64,000 nt of DNA, taken from assembly GCA_002292815.1 (NCBI GenBank), contig DBBX01000007.1, positions 91,749-155,748 of the forward strand. Direction: 5' to 3'. Positions 1 to 9,075 of the stretch are shown here, in pieces. The position numbers and the translations under genes were made by a program. The notes under the pieces are model-generated. The model had not been told where the DNA came from. It made no database searches and saw nothing but the letters and a program-made list of their open reading frames with translations. Origin of the DNA: Thiotrichaceae bacterium UBA973 (GTDB lineage Bacteria; Pseudomonadota; Gammaproteobacteria; Eutrophobiales; Eutrophobiaceae). The first letter of the stretch is position 1. Every line of letters starts with the position of its first letter.

Positions 1-1
1 T

Positions 2-388
2 GAAAGTGAAGCACAAGAACAGCGCTTTCGTGAACTGTCCGCTGAACTCCGTTGTCTGGTTTGTCAAAACCAATCTCTGGCCGATTCAAATGCGGGACTC
101 GCTCAAGATCTTCGTTCAGAGCTTTATCAACAAGTTCTTGGTGGTAATTCGAATAATCAGATCATTAATTTTATGACCGATCGCTATGGCGATTTTATTT
201 TATACAAACCAAGGTTTGCGACGAAAACATTATTACTCTGGTTAACGCCTATATTATTATTCATTGTCGGAATTTTTTGTTTAATTCGTTTCAGCAAGTT
301 CAGAAACCAGAGACAACAAACACAAGTTAGCGAAGAAGACTTGCAAAAAATACGTGCATTACTGCAAGCAGAGGAAGAGAAACGATGA
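2..388 (+). CDS. ccmH: Cytochrome c maturation protein CcmH (5' end outside window)
   Basis: The reading frame is open from the left edge and the first bases lie inside the gene. The visible N-terminal part carries the thioredoxin-like RCLVCQNQS motif (Cys codons at about 53 and 62), the LRCxxCQ signature of CcmH/CycL, which reduces the haem-binding CXXC of apocytochromes c in the periplasm. It is followed by one membrane segment (bases about 230-290, LLLWLTPILLFIVGIFCLI) and a charged C-terminal tail. The stop overlaps the ccmI start by four bases (ATGA), as expected for a ccm operon. An internal ATG at 173 is not the start, because the catalytic motif lies upstream of it. Confidence 0.9.
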   Translation, partial: ESEAQEQRFRELSAELRCLVCQNQSLADSNAGLAQDLRSELYQQVLGGNSNNQIINFMTDRYGDFILYKPRFATKTLLLWLTPILLFIVGIFCLIRFSKFRNQRQQTQVSEEDLQKIRALLQAEEEKR

Positions 389-1602
389 TGTTTGTACTGC
401 TTACTCTGGCAATAGCAGTGATTGCCGTCTTGCTTTTATTGCGACCTTTACTATCAAAAAAAGAACAGCAATCCAAAGTAGAACGGGATGCTGTCAATAT
501 TCAAGCTGCGGCTACAAGACTTTCAGAATTGAAACTTGAATTAGAAAATGGGCTAATAGACCAAGAAAGATTCGATAATTACAAACTTGAGTTGGAAACA
601 GCTGCTCTTGATGATTTACGTAATACCTCATTACCTGAAACACATAAGCATAAAGGCAATACAATATTAGCTGTCATAGTAGCACTGCTAGTACCGTTAC
701 TTTCCATTGCGATATATCAACATCTGGGTAATGAAGCTGCCTTTGATGTCGCACTGCAGACGGATGAATCGTCAATAGCTAACCAAGAAATTGAGAATAT
801 GCTTGCCGCAGTAGAACAGGCGGTGCAAGAAAACCCTGATAACGTAGAAGGAAGAATCGCCTTAGCGCAAGTTTATGTTGAATTAGAACGATACAGTGAC
901 GCCGCAACTGTTTATCTTGAGCTTAAGAAACTGCGCCCTGATGATCCTGACATCCTGGTCAATTATGCTGAAACACTGGCACGCCTACATGGTAACCGTT
1001 TAACAGGCAAACCCACCGTATTATTAAATGCAGCTTTAGAGATAGAGCCCAAGCATAGACGTGCGCTATGGCTGGCCGGTTTTGCCGAACAACAAGCCAA
1101 CAACAAAGAAGGCGCATTAACACATTGGCGTCATCTACTCGCTGCTATAGAAGAAGATTCAGAAGCATTTCAACATCTTGCCAACATGATTTCCGAATTA
1201 GAGAGCGGTGCATTAGTTCCAGCAAATAACACCGCAGAACAATCAAGTGATATACAACAATCTATTCAGGTGAATGTAGCCTTGGCATCTGAGTTTCTAG
1301 GCAAAGTAGATCCAAATACAACCCTATTTATCTATGCGCGCGCATCCGAGGGACCACCTATGCCGCTTGCTGTATATAAAGGTTTGGCTAAAGACCTGCC
1401 GATCACTGTAATCCTTGATGACAGTATGGCGATGATGCCGAAAATGTCTCTTTCCAGTTTTCCAAAAGTAATTGTCGGTGCTCGCCTTTCAAGCAACGGG
1501 CAACCTCAAGGTCGATCAGGCGATTATGAAGGTTATTCAGATACGATTGAGGTTTCAACTAACCCCATGGTTGACATTCTTATTAATTCGCTAAAGCCTT
1601 GA
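385..1602 (+). CDS. ccmI: Cytochrome c-type biogenesis protein CcmI
   Basis: CcmI is the apocytochrome c chaperone of the System I maturation machinery. This 405-residue protein has the family architecture: an N-terminal membrane segment (residues 3-20), a charged cytoplasmic loop with a coiled-coil-like LSELKLELENGLID stretch, a second membrane segment (about 92-112), and a periplasmic tetratricopeptide-repeat region (about 130-270). It ends in a beta-rich C-terminal domain (LFIYARASEGPPMPLAV). The start overlaps ccmH by four bases; a second ATG follows immediately at 388. Haem c maturation is relevant here because methanol-oxidising bacteria usually need periplasmic cytochromes c. Confidence 0.9.
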   Translation: MMFVLLTLAIAVIAVLLLLRPLLSKKEQQSKVERDAVNIQAAATRLSELKLELENGLIDQERFDNYKLELETAALDDLRNTSLPETHKHKGNTILAVIVALLVPLLSIAIYQHLGNEAAFDVALQTDESSIANQEIENMLAAVEQAVQENPDNVEGRIALAQVYVELERYSDAATVYLELKKLRPDDPDILVNYAETLARLHGNRLTGKPTVLLNAALEIEPKHRRALWLAGFAEQQANNKEGALTHWRHLLAAIEEDSEAFQHLANMISELESGALVPANNTAEQSSDIQQSIQVNVALASEFLGKVDPNTTLFIYARASEGPPMPLAVYKGLAKDLPITVILDDSMAMMPKMSLSSFPKVIVGARLSSNGQPQGRSGDYEGYSDTIEVSTNPMVDILINSLKP

Positions 1603-1911
1603 TCTCAGTCCTTTTTATTTTCTTCAGTGCGATAGACCCATTCAATTATCAGGATTAGCGGGCAATACTCTTTAGCTACTCCCCCACAGCTGAAGAACAA
1701 ATCTGCGATGGTAATGCAAAAATTGAATTCGCTCTGAAAAATCGGTAACAGCGCGTCAAATAGTAACACTTCCCAATGCCGCTAACGGTTCTTTCGTGTC
1801 TCAATCGACTTGGGCTATACTTCGCTTCCGATTAGATGTGGGCTTCATCATCCTACTCTACAGAAATAAAAAGAATTTCTATAACGCTATTAAAAAACAT
1901 ATTTTGAACAC
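1603..1911. other. Intergenic region after ccmI
   Basis: This 309-base stretch holds no supported gene. A short open run on the plus strand (around 1670-1747) has coding-like composition but no start codon and is closed by stops on both sides. No clear terminator hairpin was found. A promoter for the downstream CcmI-like gene may lie here, but no convincing box was recognised. Confidence 0.4.
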
Positions 1912-2883
1912 ATGTTAAAAGAAAAAACGAAAGTGAAAAAGTTAACAATAGTCATTTTATTATTACTGTTAGCGGTATTTTCTTATGGTCTTTATCAATA
2001 TTTAAGTAAACCCGAATTTGTTGAACAAGTATCGTTAATACAAGAATTAAATTCTGCTAAAACTGATGAAGAAAAATCAGTTACCGTTGAAAAGATGATA
2101 GAGCATCTTGAGAAAAAGCTACTCAATAATCCAGATGATGCTGAAAGCTGGTTAATTTTAACCAACTCATATACTACTCTTAAACGTTATGATGATGCCC
2201 TTAGAGCAATCGAAAACCTATATCGGATTAAAGGGAAAGAACCATCCATCATGTTCCGTTATGCAGATATCATGTCCATGGTAAACAATGGTCGATTCAA
2301 GGGTGAACCAGCTGAGTTAATTGACGAAGCTCTGCGCCTTGACCCAATAAATAGCAATGGTCTTTGGTTAGCCGGGCTTGCTGCGATACAACGTGGTGAT
2401 ATTAAAAAGGCACTAAAACATTGGCAACAACTTCATGATCAGTTTGATGCTGGTTCAGAGTCGCAACTGAAGATAAAACACTATATAGACTTGGCACGTG
2501 AACAAATAATTGAAACAAATTCTGAGCCTGTCTCTGACATATCACTTAAAATTAATGTTAGTTTGTCAGATACTTTATTAAATGAAGTCAATGATAACGA
2601 TGATGTGTTTATATATGCCAATGCCATTGACGGATCGCTAATGCCACTGGCTATATCACGTAAAAAAGTAAGTGAACTACCGATACAAGTTTCACTGGAT
2701 GATTCAATGGCACTGATGTCCTCCAATAAATTATCTGACCATAAACAGGTACAGCTTATTGCCAGAATATCAAAAAGTGGCAATACCAAATCAACAGCAG
2801 GAGATTTAATCGGCACACTCGATTTAGTTCCAACTAAGATAGTTTTACCCGTAAAATTGATAATCAGCGATATAATTCAATGA
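1912..2883 (+). CDS. CcmI-like TPR protein (paralogue lacking the N-terminal CcmI module)
   Basis: This 323-residue protein has one N-terminal membrane segment (about residues 10-28) and a periplasmic TPR region (about 65-195) with the same landmarks as the neighbouring CcmI: a PDDAE/PDNVE repeat start, RYADIM versus NYAETL, and LWLAGLAA versus LWLAGFAE. It ends in the same C-terminal beta domain (VFIYANAIDGSLMPLAI versus LFIYARASEGPPMPLAV). It therefore looks like a duplicate of the CcmI C-terminal half, anchored by a single helix. A role as an apocytochrome chaperone or periplasmic scaffold is inferred from this resemblance. The start ATG has only a weak ribosome-binding site. Confidence 0.75.
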   Translation: MLKEKTKVKKLTIVILLLLLAVFSYGLYQYLSKPEFVEQVSLIQELNSAKTDEEKSVTVEKMIEHLEKKLLNNPDDAESWLILTNSYTTLKRYDDALRAIENLYRIKGKEPSIMFRYADIMSMVNNGRFKGEPAELIDEALRLDPINSNGLWLAGLAAIQRGDIKKALKHWQQLHDQFDAGSESQLKIKHYIDLAREQIIETNSEPVSDISLKINVSLSDTLLNEVNDNDDVFIYANAIDGSLMPLAISRKKVSELPIQVSLDDSMALMSSNKLSDHKQVQLIARISKSGNTKSTAGDLIGTLDLVPTKIVLPVKLIISDIIQ

Positions 2884-2947
2884 GGCACAATGGCTGCCAC
2901 ATTATCTACGTGTAAATAAAACCCTTATTCTTTAAAAGGCCTACAAA

Positions 2948-3163
2948 ATGAAAGATGTTGAATTAACAAAAGAACCTGTTGAACTCTATAAAATACTAAA
3001 ATTTGAGGGCATGGTTACTAGTGGCGGAGAAGCTAAAAATGCGATTGCTGAAGGAAAAGTAACTGTTAATGGCATAGTAGAAACACAAAAAAGAAAAAAA
3101 ATTGTTTCAGGTGACATCATTGAGTTTGGCGAAGAAAAAATACGTCTACAATTCAAACAGTAA
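2948..3163 (+). CDS. S4-domain RNA-binding protein, YbcJ family
   Basis: This 71-residue protein is almost entirely one S4 RNA-binding domain (ILKFEGMVTSGGEAKNAIAEGKVTVNG, residues about 15-45, with the usual GxVxVNG turn). Its length and layout match the E. coli YbcJ family of small ribosome- or RNA-associated proteins. The exact RNA target is unknown. The start is preceded by an AAAGGC stretch. Confidence 0.8.
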   Translation: MKDVELTKEPVELYKILKFEGMVTSGGEAKNAIAEGKVTVNGIVETQKRKKIVSGDIIEFGEEKIRLQFKQ

Positions 3164-3182
3164 TCACGAAGAATTATAGACT

Positions 3183-3392
3183 ATGGCTAGTAAAGACAGT
3201 AACGGCACTGAACTCGACGACGGTGATTCAGTTCAAGTTATAAAAGACCTGAAGGTAAAAGGCACTTCAAGCTCATTGAAACGCGGCACGATTTACAAAA
3301 ATATAAGACTCACGAATAAAGATGAAGAGATAGAATGTGGCAAGGGAAAATCGACTATAGTGCTTAAAACATGCTTTTTAAAGAAAGTATAA
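3183..3392 (+). CDS. PhnA/YjdM-type small protein
   Basis: This 69-residue protein matches the C-terminal PhnA (YjdM) domain: an SNGTELDDGDSVQVIKDLKVKG start, an SxLKRGT turn and an IVLKTCFLKKV end. The zinc-ribbon half found in longer PhnA proteins is absent, as in many short homologues. Despite the historical name, this family is not shown to act in phosphonate use, so no function is assigned. It lies 20 bases after the S4 gene and may be co-transcribed with it. Confidence 0.75.
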   Translation: MASKDSNGTELDDGDSVQVIKDLKVKGTSSSLKRGTIYKNIRLTNKDEEIECGKGKSTIVLKTCFLKKV

Positions 3393-3431
3393 GCATAATT
3401 CAAATCAATTCAGACCTAATCTGGAACACCT

Positions 3432-3935
3432 ATGATAAGCAATGATGTATTACGACGCCTTCGCTACGTATTCGATTTTGACGATACAAAGATGATCGCT
3501 ATCTTTGCCCAGGCAGATCACGACGTTACACGAGTACAAATCAGCGATTGGCTAAAAAAAGAAGATGATCCTGCCTATCAGCAATGTACTGATCTGCTAC
3601 TGGCAACTTTTCTAAACGGTTTGATTAACGAAAAGCGCGGTAAAAAAGAAGGTCCAAATCCAGTCCCGGAAGAAAAATTAACCAATAATATTATCTTCAA
3701 TAAGCTAAAAATTGCATTAAACCTTAAGGCAGAAGATGTATTGGCTTTACTTGAACTGTCTGAATTGCATATCAGCAAACACGAATTAAGTGCTTTTTTT
3801 CGTAAGCCCGGTCATAAGCATTATAGGGAATGTAAAGATCAGATCTTACGCAACTTCCTCAACGGTTTACAGCTTAAATATCGCGGCGATTCTGAAGGGA
3901 CACCCGCTTTCGAATGGAAACAGACCCTAGATTAG
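3432..3935 (+). CDS. DUF1456 family protein, YehS-like
   Basis: This 167-residue protein is built from two copies of the DUF1456 helical unit: residues about 3-70 (NDVLRRLRYVFDFDD ... FLNGLINEKRG) and about 84-155 (NIIFNKLKIALNLKAED ... FLNGLQLKYRG). Each copy ends in an FLNGL motif. This is the layout of E. coli YehS. The molecular function of the family is not established. Confidence 0.8.
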   Translation: MISNDVLRRLRYVFDFDDTKMIAIFAQADHDVTRVQISDWLKKEDDPAYQQCTDLLLATFLNGLINEKRGKKEGPNPVPEEKLTNNIIFNKLKIALNLKAEDVLALLELSELHISKHELSAFFRKPGHKHYRECKDQILRNFLNGLQLKYRGDSEGTPAFEWKQTLD

Positions 3936-3942
3936 GAGAAAA

Positions 3943-4359
3943 ATGGAAATGACTAATAATCTCCTTGAAGAGTCAATTACTCCCGGTTTTTATGAGACAG
4001 ACGCTTTAGGTCACATTAATAATACTGTCGTGCCGATGTGGTTTGAGAAAGCCCGTACGCCATTATTCAAGATTTTCACACCAGACCTTGATCCGAAAAA
4101 ATGGGAGTTAATTCTTGCCAAAATTGAAGTTGAATACCTGCGTGAACTTGATTATCGCATTACCGTAACCATCAAAACGGGGATACAACATATCGGCAAC
4201 AGTTCTTTCTTGATTCGTCAGGAATTATTTCAAGATGGAGAATTGGCTGCCCGAGGACTTACCACCTTGGTTCGTTTTGACTACGAGCAAAAAAAATCAC
4301 AGCCACTCACGACAGAATTACGCAGTGAATTAGAAAAATATTTTTGGACTGCCGACTAG
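3943..4359 (+). CDS. Acyl-CoA thioesterase, hot-dog fold (YbgC/4HBT-like)
   Basis: The 138-residue size and the motif YETDALGHINNT (residues 17-28) are typical of single-domain hot-dog thioesterases, where the Asp (here D20) is the catalytic residue and the His/Asn pair lies over the thioester. The FEKART stretch forms the central helix. The substrate is unknown. An AGGAG box lies just upstream of the ATG, and the gene starts seven bases after the YehS-like gene, so the two are probably co-transcribed. Confidence 0.8.
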   Translation: MEMTNNLLEESITPGFYETDALGHINNTVVPMWFEKARTPLFKIFTPDLDPKKWELILAKIEVEYLRELDYRITVTIKTGIQHIGNSSFLIRQELFQDGELAARGLTTLVRFDYEQKKSQPLTTELRSELEKYFWTAD

Positions 4360-4477
4360 ATAAGCTTATGACGCGTATAAGCAGCATTAATAATATTGCT
4401 TAGTTAATTCGTATTAACGATAATCTCTTATTCTTTAATTTTAAACTCACTTAAACAAGCATATATTTCATAGTCCT

Positions 4478-6142
4478 ATGGCTCAATACGTATATACCAT
4501 GAATGGCGTTGGTAAGATCGTCCCACCAAAACGCCAAATACTTAAAGACATCTACCTTTCATTTTTTCCTGGTGCCAAGATTGGTGTCTTGGGTTTAAAT
4601 GGTGCGGGTAAATCAACCCTGTTAAAAATAATGGCAGGCATAGACACTGAAATTATCGGTGAAGCTCGCCCTATGCCGGATATTAAAGTCGGTTATTTAC
4701 CACAAGAACCGCAACTCGATCCGGATAAAGATGTTCGCGGTAATGTTGAAGAAGGCCTACGTGAACCACTGGATGCCTTGGCTGGTTTAACAGAAGTCTA
4801 TGCTGCTTATGCAGACGCTGATGCTGATTTCGATGCTCTGGCCAAGAAACAAGAACAATTAGAAAGTATTGTTGCCACATGGGATGCAGAAAACCTTGAA
4901 AACACACTTGAAATTGCAGCCGATGCCCTACGTCTTCCGCCCTGGGATGCTGCTATTGCGACATTGTCCGGTGGTGAAAAACGTCGTGTGGCGCTTTGCC
5001 GTTTATTGCTCTCACGTCCAGATATGTTGTTATTAGATGAGCCTACCAACCACCTAGATGCTGAATCTGTATATTGGTTAGAAAGATTCCTTGCTGACTT
5101 TAACGGCACGGTAGTAGCAGTAACGCATGACCGTTACTTTCTTGATAATGTTGCCGGCTGGATATTAGAACTAGACCGTGGAGAAGGTATCCCCTTCGAA
5201 GGTAATTATTCACAATGGTTAGAAAACAAGGAACAACGTCTTGAATCTGAAGAAAAGGCTGAATCAGCAAGACAAAAAGCGATTAAACAGGAACTTGAAT
5301 GGGTACGTACAGCACCTAAGGGACGTCATGCCAAAAGCAAGGCTCGACTTGCCCGCTTTGAAGAAATGAATTCACAGGACTTCCAAAAACGTAACGAAAC
5401 GAATGAAATTTATATTCCACCGGGTATGCGTCTGGGTGATATGGTTATTGAATTAAAAGACGTCAGTAAAAAATTTGACGATCATATTTTGTATGAAAAT
5501 CTGAATCTCAATATACCCAAAGGTTCAGTTGTTGGCATTATCGGCGGAAACGGTGTGGGCAAATCCACCCTCTTTCGCATGATTGCAGGTACAGAGCAGC
5601 CCGATAGCGGTGAAATTCATTTAGGTGAGTCAGTTCAGGTGGCCTATGTCGAACAAAGTCGTGAAAGCCTTGAGGATGACAAAACAGTCTGGGAGGCCGT
5701 CTCTGATGGACTCGATAATATAACGATTGGTAATTATGAAATAAATTCACGCGCCTATGTTGGTCGTTTTAATTTCAAGGGAACGGATCAACAAAAACAT
5801 GTTGGCGATTTATCTGGTGGTGAACGTGGTCGTTTACATTTAGCGCATACATTAAAACAAGGCGCTAATGTATTACTCCTTGATGAACCATCAAATGACC
5901 TTGATATTGAAACCTTACGTGCATTGGAAGAAGCGATACTCGCATTCCCTGGTTGTGTTCTTGTAATATCTCATGATCGATGGTTCCTGGATCGAATTGC
6001 CAGTCATATCCTTGCATTTGAAGATGATGGTGAAGTTGTGTTTCTGGAAGGGGATTTTACTGAATATCATCAAGACTTTCTAAATCGTAAAGGTAATGAC
6101 TCACAGCCAAAACGAATGAAGTACAAACGTTTAAAGACTTAG
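4478..6142 (+). CDS. ettA: Energy-dependent translational throttle protein EttA (ABC-F ATPase)
   Basis: EttA binds the ribosomal E site and gates the first elongation steps according to the ATP/ADP ratio. The 554-residue sequence follows E. coli EttA from the first residues (MAQYVYTMNGVGK) to the last (KRMKYKRLK). It has two ABC domains: Walker A GLNGAGKST at 39-47 with signature LSGGEKRR, and Walker A GGNGVGKST in the second half with signature LSGGERGR. Between them lies the basic P-site tRNA interaction linker (ELEWVRTAPKGRHAKSKARLARF, residues about 268-290, interrupted here only for length). No membrane domain is present, as expected for ABC-F. Confidence 0.95.
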   Translation: MAQYVYTMNGVGKIVPPKRQILKDIYLSFFPGAKIGVLGLNGAGKSTLLKIMAGIDTEIIGEARPMPDIKVGYLPQEPQLDPDKDVRGNVEEGLREPLDALAGLTEVYAAYADADADFDALAKKQEQLESIVATWDAENLENTLEIAADALRLPPWDAAIATLSGGEKRRVALCRLLLSRPDMLLLDEPTNHLDAESVYWLERFLADFNGTVVAVTHDRYFLDNVAGWILELDRGEGIPFEGNYSQWLENKEQRLESEEKAESARQKAIKQELEWVRTAPKGRHAKSKARLARFEEMNSQDFQKRNETNEIYIPPGMRLGDMVIELKDVSKKFDDHILYENLNLNIPKGSVVGIIGGNGVGKSTLFRMIAGTEQPDSGEIHLGESVQVAYVEQSRESLEDDKTVWEAVSDGLDNITIGNYEINSRAYVGRFNFKGTDQQKHVGDLSGGERGRLHLAHTLKQGANVLLLDEPSNDLDIETLRALEEAILAFPGCVLVISHDRWFLDRIASHILAFEDDGEVVFLEGDFTEYHQDFLNRKGNDSQPKRMKYKRLKT

Positions 6143-6169
6143 AATAGTTTAGCAAAACTATTTATACCC

Positions 6170-6913
6170 TTGAGCACACAAATGCCAATAAGCGATATCG
6201 ACACGTTTAACTTTCATGCTGGACGTGTTATTGCACGTAAATACATCGTAGAAAAATTACTTGGCTCTGGATGGGAGGCAGAAGTTTATCTCGTTCGTGA
6301 ATGTGCGACAGGAATTGAACGCACTGCAAAATTCTTTTTTCCTAAACGTAACATTAAAGATAAATCATTAAAGTTCTATGCGCGAAAATTACATAAACTT
6401 CGTAAATGCCCTATCGTCATTCAATATTCAACTCAAGACAGCATTATTCATAAAAAAATGCCAATATCTTTTTTGGTATCAGAATATGTAGAAGGCGAGT
6501 TATTAACTGAATATTTAAAAAGACAAAAAGGCAAACGACTTCACCCGTACCAAGCGGTACATTTACTTTATGCCCTAGCAAAAGGAATTGAATGTATACA
6601 TTCTGTAGGCGAATATCACGGTGATCTACACACAGATAATATTATTGTTCAAAATGTTGGTCTAAATTATAATCTAAAAATTATCGACATGTTTCAATGG
6701 GTTGACACACCGGGCGCAAATATCAAAAGTGATGTTATGGATTTGATTAAAATCTTTTATGATGCATTAGGTGGCCAAAAATACTACTCGAAGCAACCAG
6801 CCGAAATTAAAGCCATTTGTTGCGGATTAAAACATTCACTGGCACTTAAAAAATTTAACAGTGCAGGTAAATTACGCCGCTATATAGAGAACATGCAATG
6901 GGATACAATGTGA
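6170..6913 (+). CDS. Small serine/threonine protein kinase-like protein
   Basis: This 247-residue protein has a minimal protein-kinase fold: glycine loop GSGWEAEV (32-39), ATP-binding Lys in RTAKFFF (K54), catalytic loop HGDLHTDN (D152, N157) and metal-binding Asp D173 in IIDMF, where the usual DFG is altered to DMF. No extracellular or sensor domain is visible. It overlaps or abuts a PP2C phosphatase gene, so the two probably form a reversible phosphorylation pair; the targets are unknown. The start is a TTG; an ATG four codons later (6182) is an alternative. Confidence 0.75.
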   Translation: MSTQMPISDIDTFNFHAGRVIARKYIVEKLLGSGWEAEVYLVRECATGIERTAKFFFPKRNIKDKSLKFYARKLHKLRKCPIVIQYSTQDSIIHKKMPISFLVSEYVEGELLTEYLKRQKGKRLHPYQAVHLLYALAKGIECIHSVGEYHGDLHTDNIIVQNVGLNYNLKIIDMFQWVDTPGANIKSDVMDLIKIFYDALGGQKYYSKQPAEIKAICCGLKHSLALKKFNSAGKLRRYIENMQWDTM

Positions 6914-7722
6914 ACATGGATGATAATAGTAAAATTATTACCCGCTTCAACGCAACGGACAGTGAACCTCTCGATATATCTACGAGCCATGGTGAGATTG
7001 TCTGTTATTCGAACAGATCACCGAAGAAAGATACACCAAATGAAGATGCCTTAGCCGTTATTCCTGTCGATGACGAAACAATAATATTAGTCGTCGCTGA
7101 TGGTCTTGGTGGAATGCCTGCTGGCGAACAAGCTTCACAAATTGTTGTCGATTCTTTAATAGCATCAGCAAGTAACATCAAATCATCTGTGCGTGAATCT
7201 ATTTTAGATGGCATTGATGAGGCTAACAAAACAATTTTAGACATGAAAACAGGAGCAGGCACTACTGTTTCTATAGCTGAATTATCGGGCAATAAATTGA
7301 GAACATATCATGCAGGTGATTCTCTTATATTACTCACTACTAATCATGGCAACGTTAAATACCAGACACTCTCTCATTCGCCAATTGGTTACGCACAAAT
7401 ATGTGGCGCGCTTGATCAAGAACAAGCCATGAGACATCCAGAGCGCAACTTGATATCTAATTATATAGGTTGCAATGATATGCATATCAATATTGGCCCA
7501 ATCATTGAACTCGCACCACATGACACGATTATACTTTCTAGTGATGCCTTATCAGACAACCTCTATGAAGAAGAGATCTCTGAGTTTATACGAAAAGGAC
7601 CATTACCCGACGGTGTTAAAGAATTGATTGTGCAATGTAATCTGAATATGAAAGAGCCACTTCCCGACCGACGTTGTCACCCTGACGATTTCACACTAAT
7701 AGGCTTTAGACAAATTACCTGA
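6898..7722 (+). CDS. PP2C-family protein phosphatase
   Basis: This 274-residue protein carries PP2C metal-binding motifs: NEDA near residue 49, VADGLGGMPAGEQAS at 67-80 (D68), the SSDALSDN motif in the C-terminal part (about residue 213) and a final HPDDFTLIGF with the last metal-binding Asp. It is the expected partner of the upstream kinase. Two starts are possible: ATG 6898, overlapping the kinase by 16 bases, or ATG 6916, just after the kinase stop. The longer form is listed; either way, translation is probably coupled. Confidence 0.8.
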   Translation: MGYNVNMDDNSKIITRFNATDSEPLDISTSHGEIVCYSNRSPKKDTPNEDALAVIPVDDETIILVVADGLGGMPAGEQASQIVVDSLIASASNIKSSVRESILDGIDEANKTILDMKTGAGTTVSIAELSGNKLRTYHAGDSLILLTTNHGNVKYQTLSHSPIGYAQICGALDQEQAMRHPERNLISNYIGCNDMHINIGPIIELAPHDTIILSSDALSDNLYEEEISEFIRKGPLPDGVKELIVQCNLNMKEPLPDRRCHPDDFTLIGFRQIT

Positions 7723-7802
7723 TTACTTGCTGCAGAAGTTTTGACGGCGTTAGATATAACCGAAGTTATTACGGATATTGTTATTAAAGATGATGACGTG
7801 AG

Positions 7803-7851
7803 AACCCCCCGTGATTGATTCACGCGGGGGGTTGTGTCACTGATAGTGACA
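7803..7851 (+). terminator. Double hairpin after the kinase/phosphatase pair
   Basis: A GC-rich stem AACCCCCC-GTGA / TCAC-GC-GGGGGGTT (7803-7833) follows the PP2C gene. It is directly followed by a second inverted repeat, TGTCAC-TGATA-GTGACA (7835-7851). No long T run follows, so this is a probable but imperfect terminator or an mRNA-stabilising structure. Confidence 0.5.
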
Positions 7852-8075
7852 TTACAGGAGTGATGACACCCTTAATTTAATTATAGAACAATTTCATAAA
7901 TTAACAGGAATAATTTTATTTCGAATAAGCTTTCTTCTAAAGCAATACTTTAAGTAATTGAATAAGTAGTTGAAATAATTACACTCGTAAATAGATAAAT
8001 TAAATTAGCTCTATATTCATTATTATAAATTTTATTTAGCCCAGACACCTCTTCATCTGTTCATACTGGAAACAT
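7852..8075. other. AT-rich spacer between convergent genes
   Basis: Together with the hairpins upstream, this forms the 353-base gap between the PP2C gene and the convergent M15 peptidase gene. It is AT-rich and no gene, tRNA or repeat is seen in it. Confidence 0.4.
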
Positions 8076-8930
8076 TTACACGTTAGCATTGATTTTTATA
8101 TGCCAAGGCTCATAACGGACGCCTAGTTTGTTGCCTGCTGGGTAGCGCAACTGAAGATATCCCATTTCGGAAAGTCGTTTATAAACCTCTGTCTCAGTAA
8201 AGGTTCCTGTGAAATTTAACTTTCCGTAACCTTTTTGTCCAACATCAAAATCTCCATTGCCATGAAATGAGTAACCTGGAGGGGCAAGGGATCGAGAGGC
8301 AAGAGATAGGTTACCTTCACTGTTGTGAACTTTGTTTAGGAATAATAGAAACTGCTTCATCACACTACGAATGCCAGATGTCAGGATAACCTGATCACCC
8401 AATTCTTTTTTTATGTCATCGAATATCTCAATTGATCTATCCTTATAAAGATAATTTCCGCTGTGCGGTATTTTGATAACATCTTTCTTTTTTACCTGGT
8501 CAGTTATTTCTTTTAACGGTTTTTGTCCCAGAAAACCGTATAGCTGGCCGTCTTCGTAAAAGGTTAGCTCCATAAACTGAAGTTCCTGTTTAGTAAATTT
8601 ACCAACCCTGGAATAATTACCTGCTAGAGAAAGACCATCGGTAAAATTTAATATATTAAAATTACCATGCCCAACCAGTTTCTGTAGGCGTCTGAGCCGT
8701 AATACAGTCGATTCAAATGTCTCATACTGCTCATAATCAAGCAGTACGTCGTCATCGTGTGGCTTATTAAAGTTCTGAATCTTCTGCAAATAATCTTTGA
8801 GTTGATCTTCTTCTGGGTATGCCTTTTTACCAGCAAAATAACTCTGAATAGTCTTTGCGGATATTTCTGGAGCAAGACCAAATCCGAGACAACTCATACC
8901 CAAAGCTTTTAATACATGCCTTCTTTTCAT
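8076..8930 (-). CDS. Exported M15-family D-Ala-D-Ala carboxypeptidase-like protein
   Basis: This 284-residue protein starts with a twin-arginine-like signal (MKRRHVLKALGMSCLGFGLAPEISA; RR at 3-4, cleavage near residue 25). Its C-terminal half carries zinc-peptidase M15/VanY landmarks: an SFHGNGDFDVG segment (the SxHxxGxAxD motif region) and EPWHIK close to the end (the ExxWH motif). M15B enzymes trim peptidoglycan peptides in the periplasm. The N-terminal 100 residues resemble nothing I recognise. The substrate is inferred from the family only. Confidence 0.7.
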   Translation of the reverse strand: MKRRHVLKALGMSCLGFGLAPEISAKTIQSYFAGKKAYPEEDQLKDYLQKIQNFNKPHDDDVLLDYEQYETFESTVLRLRRLQKLVGHGNFNILNFTDGLSLAGNYSRVGKFTKQELQFMELTFYEDGQLYGFLGQKPLKEITDQVKKKDVIKIPHSGNYLYKDRSIEIFDDIKKELGDQVILTSGIRSVMKQFLLFLNKVHNSEGNLSLASRSLAPPGYSFHGNGDFDVGQKGYGKLNFTGTFTETEVYKRLSEMGYLQLRYPAGNKLGVRYEPWHIKINANV

Positions 8931-9075
8931 ACTCTCAATTATTAAGATTTATTATTTTTATTGATACTGTGAAGCATAGCAGTTTTTTGCCTTTAATAAA
9001 CGCAGAAAAATTGACTGAATACGAGCCAATCAACTAATTCCTATAGGCTTTTCTGAACATCAAAACCATCAAGGC

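Noticed and set aside
1670..1750. Short coding-like run after ccmI (SPTAEEQICDGNAKIEFALKNR)
   Set aside because: Only about 25 codons, no start codon, stops on both sides, no family recognised; noted as a possible gene remnant but not listed.
7723..7819. In-frame coding-like extension after the PP2C stop (LLAAEVLTALDITEV...)
   Set aside because: It continues the PP2C frame after a TGA for 31 codons and ends inside the terminator hairpin. It could be a remnant of a longer C terminus, but no start or function can be supported.
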